DNA from: SKVR01 sp037441525
GTDB lineage: Bacteria; Bacteroidota; Bacteroidia; Bacteroidales; UBA7960
Direction of reading: 5' to 3'
DNA: 42,512 bases
Assembly (NCBI GenBank): GCA_037441525.1
Contig: JBBISA010000034.1
Span: 1-42,512, forward strand
The notes under the pieces were generated by a model. The model made no database searches. It worked only from the letters and a program-made list of their open reading frames with translations, and was not told the DNA's origin. Shown here piece by piece: positions 17,292 through 25,807 of the stretch. How positions within the stretch are numbered: position 1 is the stretch's first letter; the number at the start of each line of letters is the position of its first letter. The translations under genes were made by a program, and so were the position numbers.

Positions 17292-17307
17292 TGGCACGAG
17301 AAGTGCA
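17292..17307 (+). promoter_or_regulatory. Sigma-54 (RpoN) promoter of the histidine kinase gene
   Basis: TGGCACGAGAAGTGCA matches the sigma-54 consensus TGGCACG-N4-TTGCW at every defined base but one. GG (17293-17294) and GC (17305-17306) are separated by exactly ten bases. Transcription would start near 17318, about 20 bases ahead of the coding start at 17338. Such promoters need an activator ATPase; none is encoded in the window. Confidence 0.7.
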
Positions 17308-17337
17308 TAAATCATGTCTCTAAAATAAAGATAAACA

Positions 17338-20300
17338 TTGCTGCAAAACGAACCATTTAACAAGCTTATCCTTGAATTGTCGGAAGCCCTGGCCTTGCGA
17401 AAGGCTGATGACCTTGGTTCTGTTGTGGAAAAAGCTCTGGCGGCAATATCGGAGCTTATGAGCGCCAATCGTGGCTTTTTGTTTATTATCGATGAGGATA
17501 ATCTTAGTTTCTCAGTGGCCCTGGAATGGCAAAAAAACGGCGATCCATCCTTAAAGCCCCCCCTTCAATCTCTGAATCTTAAAAATTATATGATTTGGGG
17601 TAAATTCGGGAAGCAGCAAAATTGTCTCCAGATTAGCAATACCCAAAACATTCCTGAAAGTTATCCATTCGACAGCAAATTATTTCGCGATACCGGTTGC
17701 AAGGCCTATATCCAAAAATCGTTAAACAATAAACATCGCTTACTTGGCTTTCTTTCACTGCTAAAAACTGATACTTCCTACGTATGGGATTCTGAAAGCA
17801 CGAAATTCCTTGATATTGCCGGGGAACTTCTTTGCCCAATAATCGAAAGAATCTATCAACAAAACACACCATCAACAAATAAAGCAAAACCAACAAAATT
17901 CGAAGAACCACCCATTTCAGGTTTTACCAAGCATCATCAGATTCTTGATAATCTGCAGTATGGGATCGCAATTTTTGATACTTCGCTTCAAAAATTCGCC
18001 TATACAAATTCGCGGTTTTGCTTTCTTTTCAACATCGAGAATCAAGCGTCTGATCAGGAATCTGAAGTTTTTCAAATTTTCAGGGGAAATGGTTACGATA
18101 CCCGAGATTTTTTTTCTTACGAAAAGCACCACATAACCAAGGATTTTACCCTGAAAAACAGGGAAAAGGTGCTCCATGGAACTGTTATCCCCCTTGATGG
18201 ATTGGCTGGCATGGTGATGCATGTAAATGACATTTCTCCCATTGTTAAATATGAGAAAACTGAAAAAATTTTCAATAGTCAACTGCGGGTGATTAATGAA
18301 GCTGCTATTGAATTGATTGTAAGGGCTGATACTGCCAGCGATATTTTTCAGTTTATTGGTGAAACTGCGTTTAAGTTTACTGGAAATTCAGTAATTATCG
18401 TAAACAAATACTTTGAAGGCGAAGGATTTCTGAAAACAGTATATGTTAAAGGAATCGGGTTTGAAATGGATACGGTAGCCAAATTGCTTGGCAAACATCC
18501 TATGAATAAAACCTACCCGCTTGAAAAAGGCAGCCCGATATATAATGAGATAATTGGTCTTCGGGTTAAGGAACATCATGGAGGCCTTACGGAAATCTCC
18601 TTTGGCTCAATTGCCGAACCCATAGCCCGTAAAATTGAGAAAATACTCAACGTTTCAAAATTATTCACGTGTGCCCTTTTTTCGGATGGCGAATTATTTG
18701 GCACCATAAGTTTCTTGTTGCGACCAGGAGAAGAGATCAACAGGTATGTACTGGAAAACTTTTCAAGGCTCGTTTCAGTTGCTGTTGGCGAGTTTGGAAC
18801 CCGCAAAATGCTTCTTAAAACATCGCGGGTATTAACCGACGCTGCAAAAATTGCCCGAATAGGATGGTGGGAGTACGACTTTTGCACCAAAAAATTCACA
18901 GTCAGCGACAGAATAATAAAAAGAATTTCAAGAGAACCTCTTAACACAGGTTTGGGCTCCGAAATAACCATTGATGCAGAAGCATTTTTATTGAAGCATA
19001 TAAAAGAGGATGATAGGGAAAAAATTCGCGAACAGCTCGAAAAGGCAAATCGCAACAAAAAAAGGGAAAACTTCGCCGTGGAGCTCGATTTTGTTATGAT
19101 GTTGCCCGATGGTAAGCCTTTGAATGTTTATACCAGGGGGGTTGTAACCAATGGAGGAAGAATTACAGGAGTTGCTCTGGATATCAGCCCGTTGAAAACA
19201 GTTGAAAACAACCTTTGGGAGAGCGAATTGAAATTTAAAAACCTTGTGGAGCAATCACTTGATGCAATTGTTGTAGTAAAGGACGATGGTGCTATTACAG
19301 AATGGAACCCACGGGCAGAGGCCATTACCGGGCTGAGCGCAGAAACTGTGATTGGGAAAATGGCATGGGAAATTGAATCCGCACTTATCCATGACCCTGA
19401 GATCAGACGTGAACATCCGCAGCAACCCCAGGATAAACTAAAACAAAGGTTTTTTCGCTTCTTCAACACCAGCGATACCGGCCATCCCAAGAATATTGAA
19501 ATTACTATAAGAAACAATAAAGGAGAAATAAAACATCTTTCGGTGACCAGTTTTATTTTTATTGCCAATCAAACCCGCTTCCTTTGCCGTATTTCTAAAG
19601 ATGTTACCTATGAAAAACAAAAGCAGGAAAAGGAAAAGCAAATAGAAATTCTTCGAAAAACTACCCAGGCAAAAGACTTGTTTCTCGACAACATGAGCCA
19701 TGAAATGCGTACCCCGCTAAGTGGTATTATTGGCATGACCGACATGCTTATGCATACCCGCATGACGAGCCAGCAAATGGAGATGCTTAAGGTTGTAAGG
19801 GAATCATCGGACAGCTTGCTTGAGCTTATCAGTAATATTCACGAGCTATCGCGCCTGGAATCTGATGGTATTGTGCTACAGGCGAAACCTTTCAGATTGG
19901 CCATAATGATGGAAAAGGTTCTCAGTATTTTCAGGGCTTCGGCTATTCAAAAAAGCATTCAGCTTGACCTTATCAATCATACACCGGCAAACTTTTTATT
20001 TACCGGCGATGAGTTCAGGCTAAGACAAATACTTGGAAATTTGGTAGGCAATGGAATAAAGTTTACTCCGCCGGGCGGAAAAGTGGAAGCAGTTATAAGT
20101 ATGAAACCTGTTGATGTTAAAAATGCTGAAATCACAATTGAAGTTTCTGATACGGGCATTGGAATTGAAAAGAGTAAAATCCCATATCTTTTCGATAAGT
20201 TTACACAGGCCGATAGTTCGTATACCCGCGAATACGAAGGAGTTGGTATTGGACTTTCCATTTGCCGCGAACTGATAAGATTGATGGGAGGAGATATTGG

Positions 20301-20376
20301 CCTTTCGAGCGAACATCGCAAGGGGTCTGTTTTCTGGATTAAACTTGTTCTTCCTTTCTCCGAATCGGATCTGTAA
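17338..20376 (+). CDS. GAF/PAS multi-sensor histidine kinase
   Basis: A 1012-residue soluble kinase with no transmembrane segment. Domain order by eye: GAF (about 5-165), PAS (about 198-295), second GAF (about 313-485), PAS (about 497-612), PAS (about 620-755), HisKA with phosphoacceptor H788 (DNMSHEMRTPLSG), and HATPase with N901/N905 (NLVGNGIKF), D938 (DTGIGI) and the GVGIGLSI lid. There is no receiver or HPt domain and no response regulator nearby, so the partner is elsewhere. The start is TTG at 17338: an in-frame TAA lies at 17332-17334, and the next ATG (17458) would remove much of the first GAF. A sigma-54 promoter precedes it. It is divergent from the efflux operon, which it may control. 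Confidence 0.92.
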   Translation: MLQNEPFNKLILELSEALALRKADDLGSVVEKALAAISELMSANRGFLFIIDEDNLSFSVALEWQKNGDPSLKPPLQSLNLKNYMIWGKFGKQQNCLQISNTQNIPESYPFDSKLFRDTGCKAYIQKSLNNKHRLLGFLSLLKTDTSYVWDSESTKFLDIAGELLCPIIERIYQQNTPSTNKAKPTKFEEPPISGFTKHHQILDNLQYGIAIFDTSLQKFAYTNSRFCFLFNIENQASDQESEVFQIFRGNGYDTRDFFSYEKHHITKDFTLKNREKVLHGTVIPLDGLAGMVMHVNDISPIVKYEKTEKIFNSQLRVINEAAIELIVRADTASDIFQFIGETAFKFTGNSVIIVNKYFEGEGFLKTVYVKGIGFEMDTVAKLLGKHPMNKTYPLEKGSPIYNEIIGLRVKEHHGGLTEISFGSIAEPIARKIEKILNVSKLFTCALFSDGELFGTISFLLRPGEEINRYVLENFSRLVSVAVGEFGTRKMLLKTSRVLTDAAKIARIGWWEYDFCTKKFTVSDRIIKRISREPLNTGLGSEITIDAEAFLLKHIKEDDREKIREQLEKANRNKKRENFAVELDFVMMLPDGKPLNVYTRGVVTNGGRITGVALDISPLKTVENNLWESELKFKNLVEQSLDAIVVVKDDGAITEWNPRAEAITGLSAETVIGKMAWEIESALIHDPEIRREHPQQPQDKLKQRFFRFFNTSDTGHPKNIEITIRNNKGEIKHLSVTSFIFIANQTRFLCRISKDVTYEKQKQEKEKQIEILRKTTQAKDLFLDNMSHEMRTPLSGIIGMTDMLMHTRMTSQQMEMLKVVRESSDSLLELISNIHELSRLESDGIVLQAKPFRLAIMMEKVLSIFRASAIQKSIQLDLINHTPANFLFTGDEFRLRQILGNLVGNGIKFTPPGGKVEAVISMKPVDVKNAEITIEVSDTGIGIEKSKIPYLFDKFTQADSSYTREYEGVGIGLSICRELIRLMGGDIGLSSEHRKGSVFWIKLVLPFSESDL

Positions 20377-20441
20377 AATTCTGTAACTACCAGCAATTTA
20401 TCAATAATATTGAAAGAAGACTAAGCTATTTCGCAGATTAT

Positions 20442-20449
20442 TACCTTTG
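20442..20449 (+). promoter_or_regulatory. Possible -7 box of mazG
   Basis: TACCTTTG matches TAnnTTTG and lies 15 bases ahead of the chosen start at 20465. This supports that start over the ATG at 20447, which would put translation inside the promoter. No clear -33 element is seen. Confidence 0.45.
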
Positions 20450-20464
20450 CGAAAACGTTTTTTT

Positions 20465-21244
20465 ATGGATAACCCCCGGCTTGCTGCCTTTGCCAGATTA
20501 CTTGAAATAATGGACGAACTGAGAGCCAAATGTCCCTGGGACAAAAAGCAAACCCTTGAAAGCCTTCGCCATCTTACCATTGAAGAGACCTACGAACTGG
20601 CCGATGCCATTATTGACAACGATTTACAGGAAATTAAAAAGGAGTTGGGAGACTTGTTGCTGCACATTGTTTTTTATGCAAAAATAGGTGAGGAGCTGGG
20701 AGCCTTCGATATAAAGGATGTGCTCGATTCTATAAATGCCAAACTAATAAGCCGGCACCCGCATATATACGGCGATGTAAAGGTTGAAAACGACGAGCAG
20801 GTTAAAGAAAACTGGGAAAAAATTAAGCTTAAGGAAGGGAAAAAAAAGGTATTATCAGGTGTGCCCCTGTCGCTTCCCGCAATGATTAAGGCTTACAGGA
20901 TTCAGGACAAGGCCAGGGGGGTGGGTTTTGACTGGGAACAACCCCACCAGGTTTGGGACAAGGTAATGGAAGAACTCAACGAGTTAAAAACCGAAGTTGA
21001 AAACAACCAATCGCAGGCTAAAATTGAGGAAGAGTTTGGCGATTTGCTGTTTGCGCTGATCAACTATGCACGATTCATAGATGTAAACCCGGAAAGTGCT
21101 CTTGAACGAACCAATAAAAAATTTATCCGCCGATTCGAATATCTTGAGCAAAAGACCAGGGAAAACAACCAGGATATGCGTAAAATGACCTTAGACGAGA
21201 TGGATGTGTTCTGGAATGAAGCCAAGAAAAAAGAGGGCAGTTAG
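20465..21244 (+). CDS. mazG: Nucleoside triphosphate pyrophosphohydrolase MazG
   Basis: A 259-residue tandem MazG protein. The first domain has CPWDKKQTLESLRHLTIEETYEL with the metal-binding EExxE and the later ELGDLLLHIVF. The second has VMEELNELKTEV and EEFGDLLFALINYARF, giving the ExxD pattern of both halves. It hydrolyses (d)NTPs to monophosphates and pyrophosphate in the cytoplasm, removing aberrant nucleotides and modulating stringent-response pools. The start at MDNPRL (20465) is preferred to 20447 because a -7 box occupies 20442-20449. It lies 88 bases after the kinase gene and converges with the serpin gene. Confidence 0.93.
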   Translation: MDNPRLAAFARLLEIMDELRAKCPWDKKQTLESLRHLTIEETYELADAIIDNDLQEIKKELGDLLLHIVFYAKIGEELGAFDIKDVLDSINAKLISRHPHIYGDVKVENDEQVKENWEKIKLKEGKKKVLSGVPLSLPAMIKAYRIQDKARGVGFDWEQPHQVWDKVMEELNELKTEVENNQSQAKIEEEFGDLLFALINYARFIDVNPESALERTNKKFIRRFEYLEQKTRENNQDMRKMTLDEMDVFWNEAKKKEGS

Positions 21245-21278
21245 TTTCAGAAAGCCAGTTTTAACCCTGCATCAATTG

Positions 21279-22532
21279 CTATTTCACAATATGCCCGAAG
21301 AACAAAGGTGTATTGAATTGATTTTCCTTTAACACAAATACGAACGGCCTGTTGGCAATGAACTCCTTTATCTGAGGCGGGTGGACAGGCATAGATGTGG
21401 TAACCAATGCAATACCAGTAGCAGCAGCGGCTTCCGAACCCTTTTCATCTACTTCCATAAATACCTTCTGAACAACATCACTTATATATAATTCTCCGTC
21501 ATTCGAAATGCCTGAAAAGTTTGCGTTCCTGTCAAATGCTTTAAGTATGCCCGCCTGTTTAAGCGGATAGCTCACCGAAAAGGACGTTTCAAGGGTAAAA
21601 GATGGGATTTCCATGTACACCTCCTCTGCCCTTAATCCTTCCAAAATAGAGTAATACTGATGGGCTGCAGGCATAACAAATTCTTCGGTTTTACCAGAAA
21701 AAGAAGCAGGAAGAATGAAGACCATTGAAATATTTGACGACTGATAAGGCAACTCAATGGCAAAAAAATCATTATTCTCAAACCAGAGAATGTCTTTTCT
21801 TTTGGCAGTCATAAAATTCTTTATTACTTGTTTGCCACTGAGAGTTGAATAGGCTTTTTCCTTGGAAACAGATTTGTTAAAGGGCTCCCTCCAATTGGAC
21901 TTAATGTATATTGCATTTACCAGAACCAGCCTGGTTAATTCATTGACAGAGCCCGGAATAATCAGCTCCCTGATTCGGTTGCGTGTGCGCTCACTTACCC
22001 AGCCATTGATAAGTGATTCGGCTTGTCTTGGTTTCGAAATAAAATCGACAGACTCAAAGGCTCCGCCATGCCAATGTTCAACATTTTGAACATATTCGGG
22101 TTGCAGGGCAAAGGTTTTTTCAATGAAAAGACGATTGCCCAGAGCAAAATCAACAAGAGAATCAGCCTCTGTGGCAGAAAAAACCTTGTAGTAGGGTGCC
22201 ATTAAAGTATTGAAGTTTTCGATGCGTGCATCAAATCCAAGCGTATTGCTTATCTGTCTGGCAGTTTCTTCTCTGGCCCCCACATAGGCAAGACTCATGG
22301 CAAGGTGCAGTGATGCAGGCGAAAAGGCAAAGTTTTCGCCAATCCTTTCCCTGCTAAAATCGCTGAACAATCTGAATGATGCACCAGTCATAGTTTTCAA
22401 CATTTCCTGACTGGTATCAAATAAATTAGTCGTTGGTAAATCGTTAGTAATTGATGATGTTTCCCTTGCAGATTTACAACCTGTTAGCGCAAGTAAAAGA
22501 AGTGGGACAATTTTTATAAATTTATTTAGCAT
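21279..22532 (-). CDS. Serpin-family protease inhibitor, lipoprotein
   Basis: A 417-residue serpin. The N-terminus MLNKFIKIVPLLLLALTGCKSA is a lipoprotein signal with lipobox LTGC, so the inhibitor should be anchored in the cell envelope. Serpin landmarks are FAFSPASLHLAMSLAYVGA, LVLVNAIYIKSNWREPF and FMEVDEKGSEAAAATG, then the reactive loop and NRPFVFVLKENQFNTPLFFG. The hinge GSEAAAATG has the small residues at P12-P9 required for inhibitory loop insertion. Counting from it puts the scissile bond near Thr-Ser (VTT/SMP), suggesting an elastase- or subtilisin-like target. An ATG at 22583 would add 17 residues before the signal and is rejected. It is downstream of the PLC-PA14 gene on the same strand. 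Confidence 0.93.
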   Translation of the reverse strand: MLNKFIKIVPLLLLALTGCKSARETSSITNDLPTTNLFDTSQEMLKTMTGASFRLFSDFSRERIGENFAFSPASLHLAMSLAYVGAREETARQISNTLGFDARIENFNTLMAPYYKVFSATEADSLVDFALGNRLFIEKTFALQPEYVQNVEHWHGGAFESVDFISKPRQAESLINGWVSERTRNRIRELIIPGSVNELTRLVLVNAIYIKSNWREPFNKSVSKEKAYSTLSGKQVIKNFMTAKRKDILWFENNDFFAIELPYQSSNISMVFILPASFSGKTEEFVMPAAHQYYSILEGLRAEEVYMEIPSFTLETSFSVSYPLKQAGILKAFDRNANFSGISNDGELYISDVVQKVFMEVDEKGSEAAAATGIALVTTSMPVHPPQIKEFIANRPFVFVLKENQFNTPLFFGHIVK

Positions 22533-22575
22533 ATCAACAAATTGCATAAGAAGTGGCAGATAACGTTGTAGTTTC

Positions 22576-22603
22576 CCGCTCAACTATTACCAGGATTGAG
22601 CGG
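22576..22603. repeat. Perfect hairpin upstream of the serpin gene
   Basis: CCGCTCAA (22576-22583) pairs with TTGAGCGG (22596-22603) around a 12-base loop. It lies 44 bases ahead of the serpin start and 170 bases after the PLC-PA14 gene. There is no T run, so a leader structure or operator is more likely than a terminator. Confidence 0.45.
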
Positions 22604-22775
22604 ACTATATGTCTTCAAATTTAGCACTTTCCATGCCATTGCTTATACAAAGTGTTTTATTCTGTATGAGATTCAGGGCAATTTATACGTATCTGTTTTA
22701 TTCAGAATTTTTCAGTCGGTGCCTGTCCTGGGGATGTCTGAACTGATTGACGCCTTATGGCAGATGTAAACCAAC

Positions 22776-24779
22776 CTAAAAATTTCTCATATCAAAAATC
22801 TCCCATCTGCCTGAGTTGGGCATTACCACCTCAAACTGCAGTGCAACATGATATCTGGGCCCTTGAAAATAATCAATGATTATAGGATATATACCGGCTT
22901 CCAGCTTAATACTTCCGGAAGCTGCGTTTGTTCTGTGCAAACCATCATTATTTATCACCATATTTCTGTCAATAATCAGCCTTGAGCCATCATCGCTGGT
23001 AAGCTTAAACTGGTAGTTGCCGGGGATTTTAATATTTATTTGTCCGTTATATCTGATTGCAAACCACTCAAAGCGATTGGTAACACCCGGGAATCCCGAA
23101 TCAAACATGGTTTCAGGTATGTCCAGCTTTGTTGCATAAATCTGGCCTTGGAGTGATAGGGTGTCGAAATTTGGAAGCTCAGCAGTGCCCGGATTAAGAA
23201 AATATATGTTGCCGGTGAGCGAACCTGGCGTCCAGGTTGATGCACCAAACACCCCCTGCCCGTAATCGGCGGGCAAATTTCCCTGCGCCAAATCTGCCAT
23301 ATTGGGATAATAGGAATAAAAACATTGCGCATATTGCAAATCAGGTGTTTGCTTGTACGATCCGGTAACCTCCAGATAAATATTCCAAAGTTTGGTTGGA
23401 TCGAGAGGAGCCGACCATTTGGTAATCGTTTCCTGTCCAAACCCTCCTGCCGAAAGGCGGGTAGGGCTGATTTGCTGAAAACTGCCCCCTTCAATATTGA
23501 CAGCACTGAATTTAACACCAATGTCTTCGCAATTCTCGGGCGCGAAATTGACAAGGTTCATTTCAACAATCAGGTTTCCTTTTCTCGATGGGTCAGGATC
23601 TGGATATGCGTTTAATACTGTTGGGTAGAGTGCAGATGTTGTGGAACGCAGAACCGTATAAACAGCCTTAATTGTTTCCTGGATACAATCTGCCGGATTC
23701 ATGTAATTTTCCTGAAGGTTTCTTTTGCTCCTTGAAGCTATATCACCTGCAAATTTTTCTACCTGCCTTGCTTGTGATGTCAAATAAAAGCCTGTAAAAT
23801 TATAGTCAGGATAGGCGTTTTGCCAAAGCTGGTCGTAGGTTATACCAGGATTTTTATCATAATACCTGCCCCCGAGAGCCATCCACTGGTCGTGGGCGAA
23901 TGATTCCCATGATGCGTGGCTCGAAAAAGGAACCTTGAAAAAATAACCGTTCCAGTACCAGGGGTCAAACCAATCAATGGGGTTGCTCCTGCCAAACTGG
24001 TTTGCTTCGCCATGGCTTTGCAAAAATGCCTTGTAGGTGCCCTGAAAGTTTCCGTTATAGCCCCAAATCGATTCAGTCATGATATTGATAAACGATTCAT
24101 TTGGCAACTGCAACGAAAGTTTCCTGTTAAACATGAAAAGCGGACCGGATTGCAACGCGTTCAAATAATAGTTTCCGTTATTGGCAAGGTATAAGGCTTC
24201 TTCCGCCGGAATCCCGTTCAAGTGGTAAGGAACAAACATATCGGCAACGAAATGCGATGCCCATGTTAAACCTTTTATCCCTTCAGCCTGGATTAAGGAG
24301 TTTCCAAGTATAAATTGCAGATAATCCCAATAAAACTTTCCTGCTACCACATTAGCGTTGCCTTTACCGGTGGCAGGATTGTAATAATGCCACGAATAAG
24401 GAGATGCTCCATCGGCATCAGGACCAGGACCTATTATGTTTATTGAAAGACTCATTACGGTTTGCAAAACATCGGCTTCGACGCCTTCATGCTGCATCAA
24501 ATCAAAAATACTCAGTTTGCTGCCGTCCGGTTGCCTGAGAGCAGATGGATTCCTCATTACCGGATCTTTCAACAAAAGTGCGAAGGCCTCAGCCAGTATT
24601 CGTTGGTGAGTATTGGCTATCAGGCTTCCACCCACCCCACGAAAAGCACCCCAGGAGCCTGCCTGCTTTGCAGGAAAAACGGAAAGCAATATTATGCTAA
24701 AAAAAAATACTGCCAACGGGGCATGCCTGATCGTTTGAATATTTCGAAACAAACCAGAAAAGAATCTTTTTATCATCAC
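22776..24779 (-). CDS. Secreted zinc phospholipase C/P1-nuclease-like protein with C-terminal PA14
   Basis: A 667-residue exported protein. After a signal peptide the mature chain probably begins at W43 (AGS/WGAF), matching the N-terminal tryptophan zinc ligand of phospholipase C and S1/P1 nucleases. Further candidate ligands are H58, H131 (YSWHYYNP), H176-x3-D180-x5-H186 (WASHFVADMFVPYHLNG) and H288-x3-E292 (HASWE). These reproduce the order and spacing of the trinuclear zinc site, except for about 90 extra residues between H186 and H288. Residues about 400-500 look beta-rich; about 510-660 is a PA14 lectin-like domain (YQFKLTSDDGSRLIID). A lipase, nuclease or surface-glycan role is possible. 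It precedes the serpin gene. Confidence 0.8.
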   Translation of the reverse strand: MMIKRFFSGLFRNIQTIRHAPLAVFFFSIILLSVFPAKQAGSWGAFRGVGGSLIANTHQRILAEAFALLLKDPVMRNPSALRQPDGSKLSIFDLMQHEGVEADVLQTVMSLSINIIGPGPDADGASPYSWHYYNPATGKGNANVVAGKFYWDYLQFILGNSLIQAEGIKGLTWASHFVADMFVPYHLNGIPAEEALYLANNGNYYLNALQSGPLFMFNRKLSLQLPNESFINIMTESIWGYNGNFQGTYKAFLQSHGEANQFGRSNPIDWFDPWYWNGYFFKVPFSSHASWESFAHDQWMALGGRYYDKNPGITYDQLWQNAYPDYNFTGFYLTSQARQVEKFAGDIASRSKRNLQENYMNPADCIQETIKAVYTVLRSTTSALYPTVLNAYPDPDPSRKGNLIVEMNLVNFAPENCEDIGVKFSAVNIEGGSFQQISPTRLSAGGFGQETITKWSAPLDPTKLWNIYLEVTGSYKQTPDLQYAQCFYSYYPNMADLAQGNLPADYGQGVFGASTWTPGSLTGNIYFLNPGTAELPNFDTLSLQGQIYATKLDIPETMFDSGFPGVTNRFEWFAIRYNGQINIKIPGNYQFKLTSDDGSRLIIDRNMVINNDGLHRTNAASGSIKLEAGIYPIIIDYFQGPRYHVALQFEVVMPNSGRWEIFDMRNF

Positions 24780-25076
24780 ATTTTTTTTAGTCCGACCGCC
24801 CGATATCAGGAATTGACCTGAATAAATATATTTGTTCAGAATATAGCAGGCCTCTTCAGAGCTTGCATAAATAATAAACCAATAACATTGCTGTTATGAA
24901 ATGCAGTGCGACAAGCTTCTTCCGGCTTAAAACTGCAACACATTTTATTCGATGATTTAAGAGTGCCGTGGGCCTTAAATGTAACCTTTTTTTGTGCTTT
25001 TGCAACATGTTGTATAAAAAAACTTCAAGAAATAAACCCAAATTTGTCTTTAGCCGTTTTTTCTAAAGGGGGGTTA
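24780..25076. other. Intergenic region upstream of the PLC-PA14 gene
   Basis: This is part of a 591-base gap reaching to gcvH at 25371. No credible gene is seen. It holds a short perfect palindrome (ATAACA-TTGC-TGTTAT, 24892-24907). No consensus minus-strand promoter was found ahead of the PLC-PA14 gene. The rest of the gap contains the palindromic repeat at 25077-25127 and the gcvH promoter. Confidence 0.4.
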
Positions 25077-25127
25077 AACCCGGCTAAGTCATTAGTTCAT
25101 TGCATTTCTAATGACTAAATCAGGGTT
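25077..25127. repeat. Palindromic repeat element, copy A
   Basis: An imperfect palindrome with outer arms AACCC/GGGTT (25077-25081, 25123-25127) and perfect inner arms AGTCATTAG/CTAATGACT (25087-25095, 25108-25116). A related element with the same outer sequence lies at 27068-27114, and both are followed by similar AATATT sequence. It may be a dispersed REP-like element. Confidence 0.55.
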
Positions 25128-25318
25128 AAAATATTCCATCTAAAGGATAATAAAAGGATTTTGCTTCTAATACTTTAAATTAAACCACCTTTCAGACTTT
25201 GACACCAATATCATAATTATTAACAGATTAGTCAAAATGAAAATTAAGTTAATCAAACCAGAAACAAAAAGCAAATTCAATTTTTAATATGGATGTATCA
25301 TTGTTGGGAAAAAGATTG

Positions 25319-25326
25319 TACTTTTG
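25319..25326 (+). promoter_or_regulatory. Likely -7 box of gcvH
   Basis: TACTTTTG matches TAnnTTTG 44 bases ahead of the gcvH start at 25371. It also argues against the upstream start at 25293, which would place the promoter inside the coding region. Confidence 0.5.
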
Positions 25327-25370
25327 GCGCATTAACAAAAAATTGTATCAACACCCCAAAAAACACAGTC

Positions 25371-25745
25371 ATGAATATACCCAATAACCTTAAGTACACC
25401 AAAGACCATGAGTGGATAAGAACCGAGGGCGACACAGCAATTGTAGGCATAACCGACTATGCTCAAAACGAATTGGGCGACATCGTATATATTGAAGTAA
25501 ATACAGTAGGTGAAACACTTGAACAGGAGGAAACATTTGGCACCATTGAAGCCGTAAAAACTGTATCTGACTTATTTATGCCTGTATCAGGCGAGGTTCT
25601 TGAGTTTAATGAAGAGCTTGAAGGTAATCCTGAGCTGGTAAACAAAGACCCTTACGGAGCAGGATGGATAGTAAAGATTAAAATGACCAATAAATCCGAA
25701 ACCGATAAATTACTCACTGCAGAAGCATACAAGGGAATAATCTGA
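25371..25745 (+). CDS. gcvH: Glycine cleavage system H protein
   Basis: A 124-residue lipoyl carrier. The family pattern is complete: YTKDHEWI near the start, VGITDYAQNELGDIVYIEV, and the lipoylation site ETFGTIEAVKTVSD with K63 as the modified lysine. It ends NPELVNKDPYGAGWIVKI. GcvH shuttles the aminomethyl group between the P, T and L proteins of the glycine cleavage complex; those genes are not here. The start at MNIPNNL (25371) is used instead of 25293 because the extra 26 residues are unlike the family and contain the -7 box. The VanZ-like gene follows after 62 bases and may be co-transcribed. Confidence 0.96.
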   Translation: MNIPNNLKYTKDHEWIRTEGDTAIVGITDYAQNELGDIVYIEVNTVGETLEQEETFGTIEAVKTVSDLFMPVSGEVLEFNEELEGNPELVNKDPYGAGWIVKIKMTNKSETDKLLTAEAYKGII

Positions 25746-25807
25746 TAATTGTATATAACCAGAGCCATTGGGGGGATTAAAGTAAACCAAGATCAGACAA
25801 AGACAAT

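Noticed and set aside
24856..25118. Short frames on both strands in the gap before gcvH
   Set aside because: They are of about 60-70 codons, lack signal peptides or motifs, and run into the palindromic repeat.
25140..25370. Possible glycine riboswitch ahead of gcvH
   Set aside because: No tandem aptamer-like conserved core could be found; the leader after the -7 box at 25319 is only about 45 bases.
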